Virus record (IMG/VR): IMGVR_UViG_3300049427_000018
Coordinates: 1-39,275 of that record
Length of the DNA: 39,275 nt
Direction: 5' to 3' (one strand)
Source: a virus
Shown: positions 38,905-39,275 of the stretch, one piece after another
Layout of the letters: each line of letters opens with the position of its first letter
How positions within the stretch are numbered: position 1 is the stretch's first letter
Notes under the pieces: generated by a model
Seen by the model: the letters and a program-made list of their open reading frames with translations, nothing else
Database searches by the model: none
What the model was told of the DNA's origin: nothing
Translations under genes and position numbers: made by a program

Positions 38905-39275
38905 TGAAAAAGGTGAACAGATTAGATCCACAAAGTAATAAAATGTGGTCAAGTAGCCGGATGATGTTGCCGGAGCATGTCGTCGCAATTAATAAATTCA
39001 ACAAAGAACAGGAGGATTTAGACATGGCAAAAGCAAAGGGGCCAAAGCGACCTACGAGAGATGAGTTTGAAATGGAGGAGCTAGGTGAGCGTTTGGTGGA
39101 GGCTCAGCAGGAGGAATTGTTAATAAAACTTATAGTTTGGAATTGGGATGCGCCTGTGAAAGGGAAAATTATAAAAATGGATTCCAGAACAAAATCAGTT
39201 CATGTGGAGTTTAATGGTGAGACAACAAAGGTTCATTTCATGGATATTATGAAGATACAGTCTGCGGATAATTAA
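38904..39275 (+). CDS. yolD-like: YolD-like protein
   Basis: The product is 123 residues. GTG 38904 overlaps the previous stop (TAGTG). The MWSSSRMMLPEHV segment and PKRPTRDEFEMEELGERLVE are recognisable YolD-family elements, followed by a small beta-barrel (VKGKIIKMDSRTKSVHVEFN). In Bacillus subtilis SPbeta yolD is paired with the Y-family polymerase gene uvrX under LexA. A polymerase gene is therefore expected just past the window. Confidence 0.82.
   Translation: MKKVNRLDPQSNKMWSSSRMMLPEHVVAINKFNKEQEDLDMAKAKGPKRPTRDEFEMEELGERLVEAQQEELLIKLIVWNWDAPVKGKIIKMDSRTKSVHVEFNGETTKVHFMDIMKIQSADN

Overview
The window is almost entirely a temperate siphovirus (prophage or phage) genome of a Bacillales host. 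Strong GGAGG-type ribosome sites, TTG/GTG starts, sigma-A promoters, Bacillus-type LexA boxes and a YolD-type SOS operon point to low/medium-GC Firmicutes. A secreted stalk-domain (copper-amine-oxidase-like) protein and a collagen-like spore-surface-type protein make Paenibacillus or a close relative the best guess. That genus call is inference, since no host marker gene is present.

Layout. (1) 1-8460: rightward early genes, comprising the end of an unidentified protein, a phage DnaN-like sliding clamp, a C5-cytosine methyltransferase with a 301-codon ORF in another frame, small cassette genes joined by a recurring leader sequence, a beta-class N4/N6 methyltransferase, an ASCH-domain protein and an ArpU/RinA-like late regulator. 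Leftward passenger genes interrupt this block: a collagen-like protein, a small membrane protein and a 23-residue hydrophobic peptide. (2) 8460-13260: accessory region. It holds a hairpin-rich stretch, an A+T-rich three-gene operon ending in a SLATT-like two-TM protein behind a LexA-boxed promoter and a possible attenuator, a minimal tyrosine recombinase and a membrane protein. (3) 13290-28622: packaging, head and tail genes in lambda/HK97-like order: TerS, TerL, portal, protease-scaffold, decoration protein, capsid, connectors, tail tube, tail chaperones with a likely +1 frameshift, tape measure. (4) 28619-37031: Dit, three fibre-like proteins, XkdW/XkdX-like proteins, Tal, a secreted stalk-domain protein, holin and amidase. 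(5) 37149-39275: a leftward hicA-hicB toxin-antitoxin pair with an unusually long HicB, divergent from a LexA-boxed operon (phage/YolD-associated protein, winged helix, YolD) that runs off the window and probably continues into an SOS polymerase gene.

The late genes work together: ArpU would activate them, TerS/TerL package DNA through the portal, the head and long flexible tail assemble from the following block, Tal and fibres bind the host, and holin plus amidase lyse it. The most interesting parts are the three-gene operon at 9467-11766 (a candidate SOS-controlled, attenuated defence or conflict system), the dual-coding methyltransferase, the CUU-UAA +1 frameshift in the tail chaperone, the repeated leader elements of the early cassettes, and the extended HicB.
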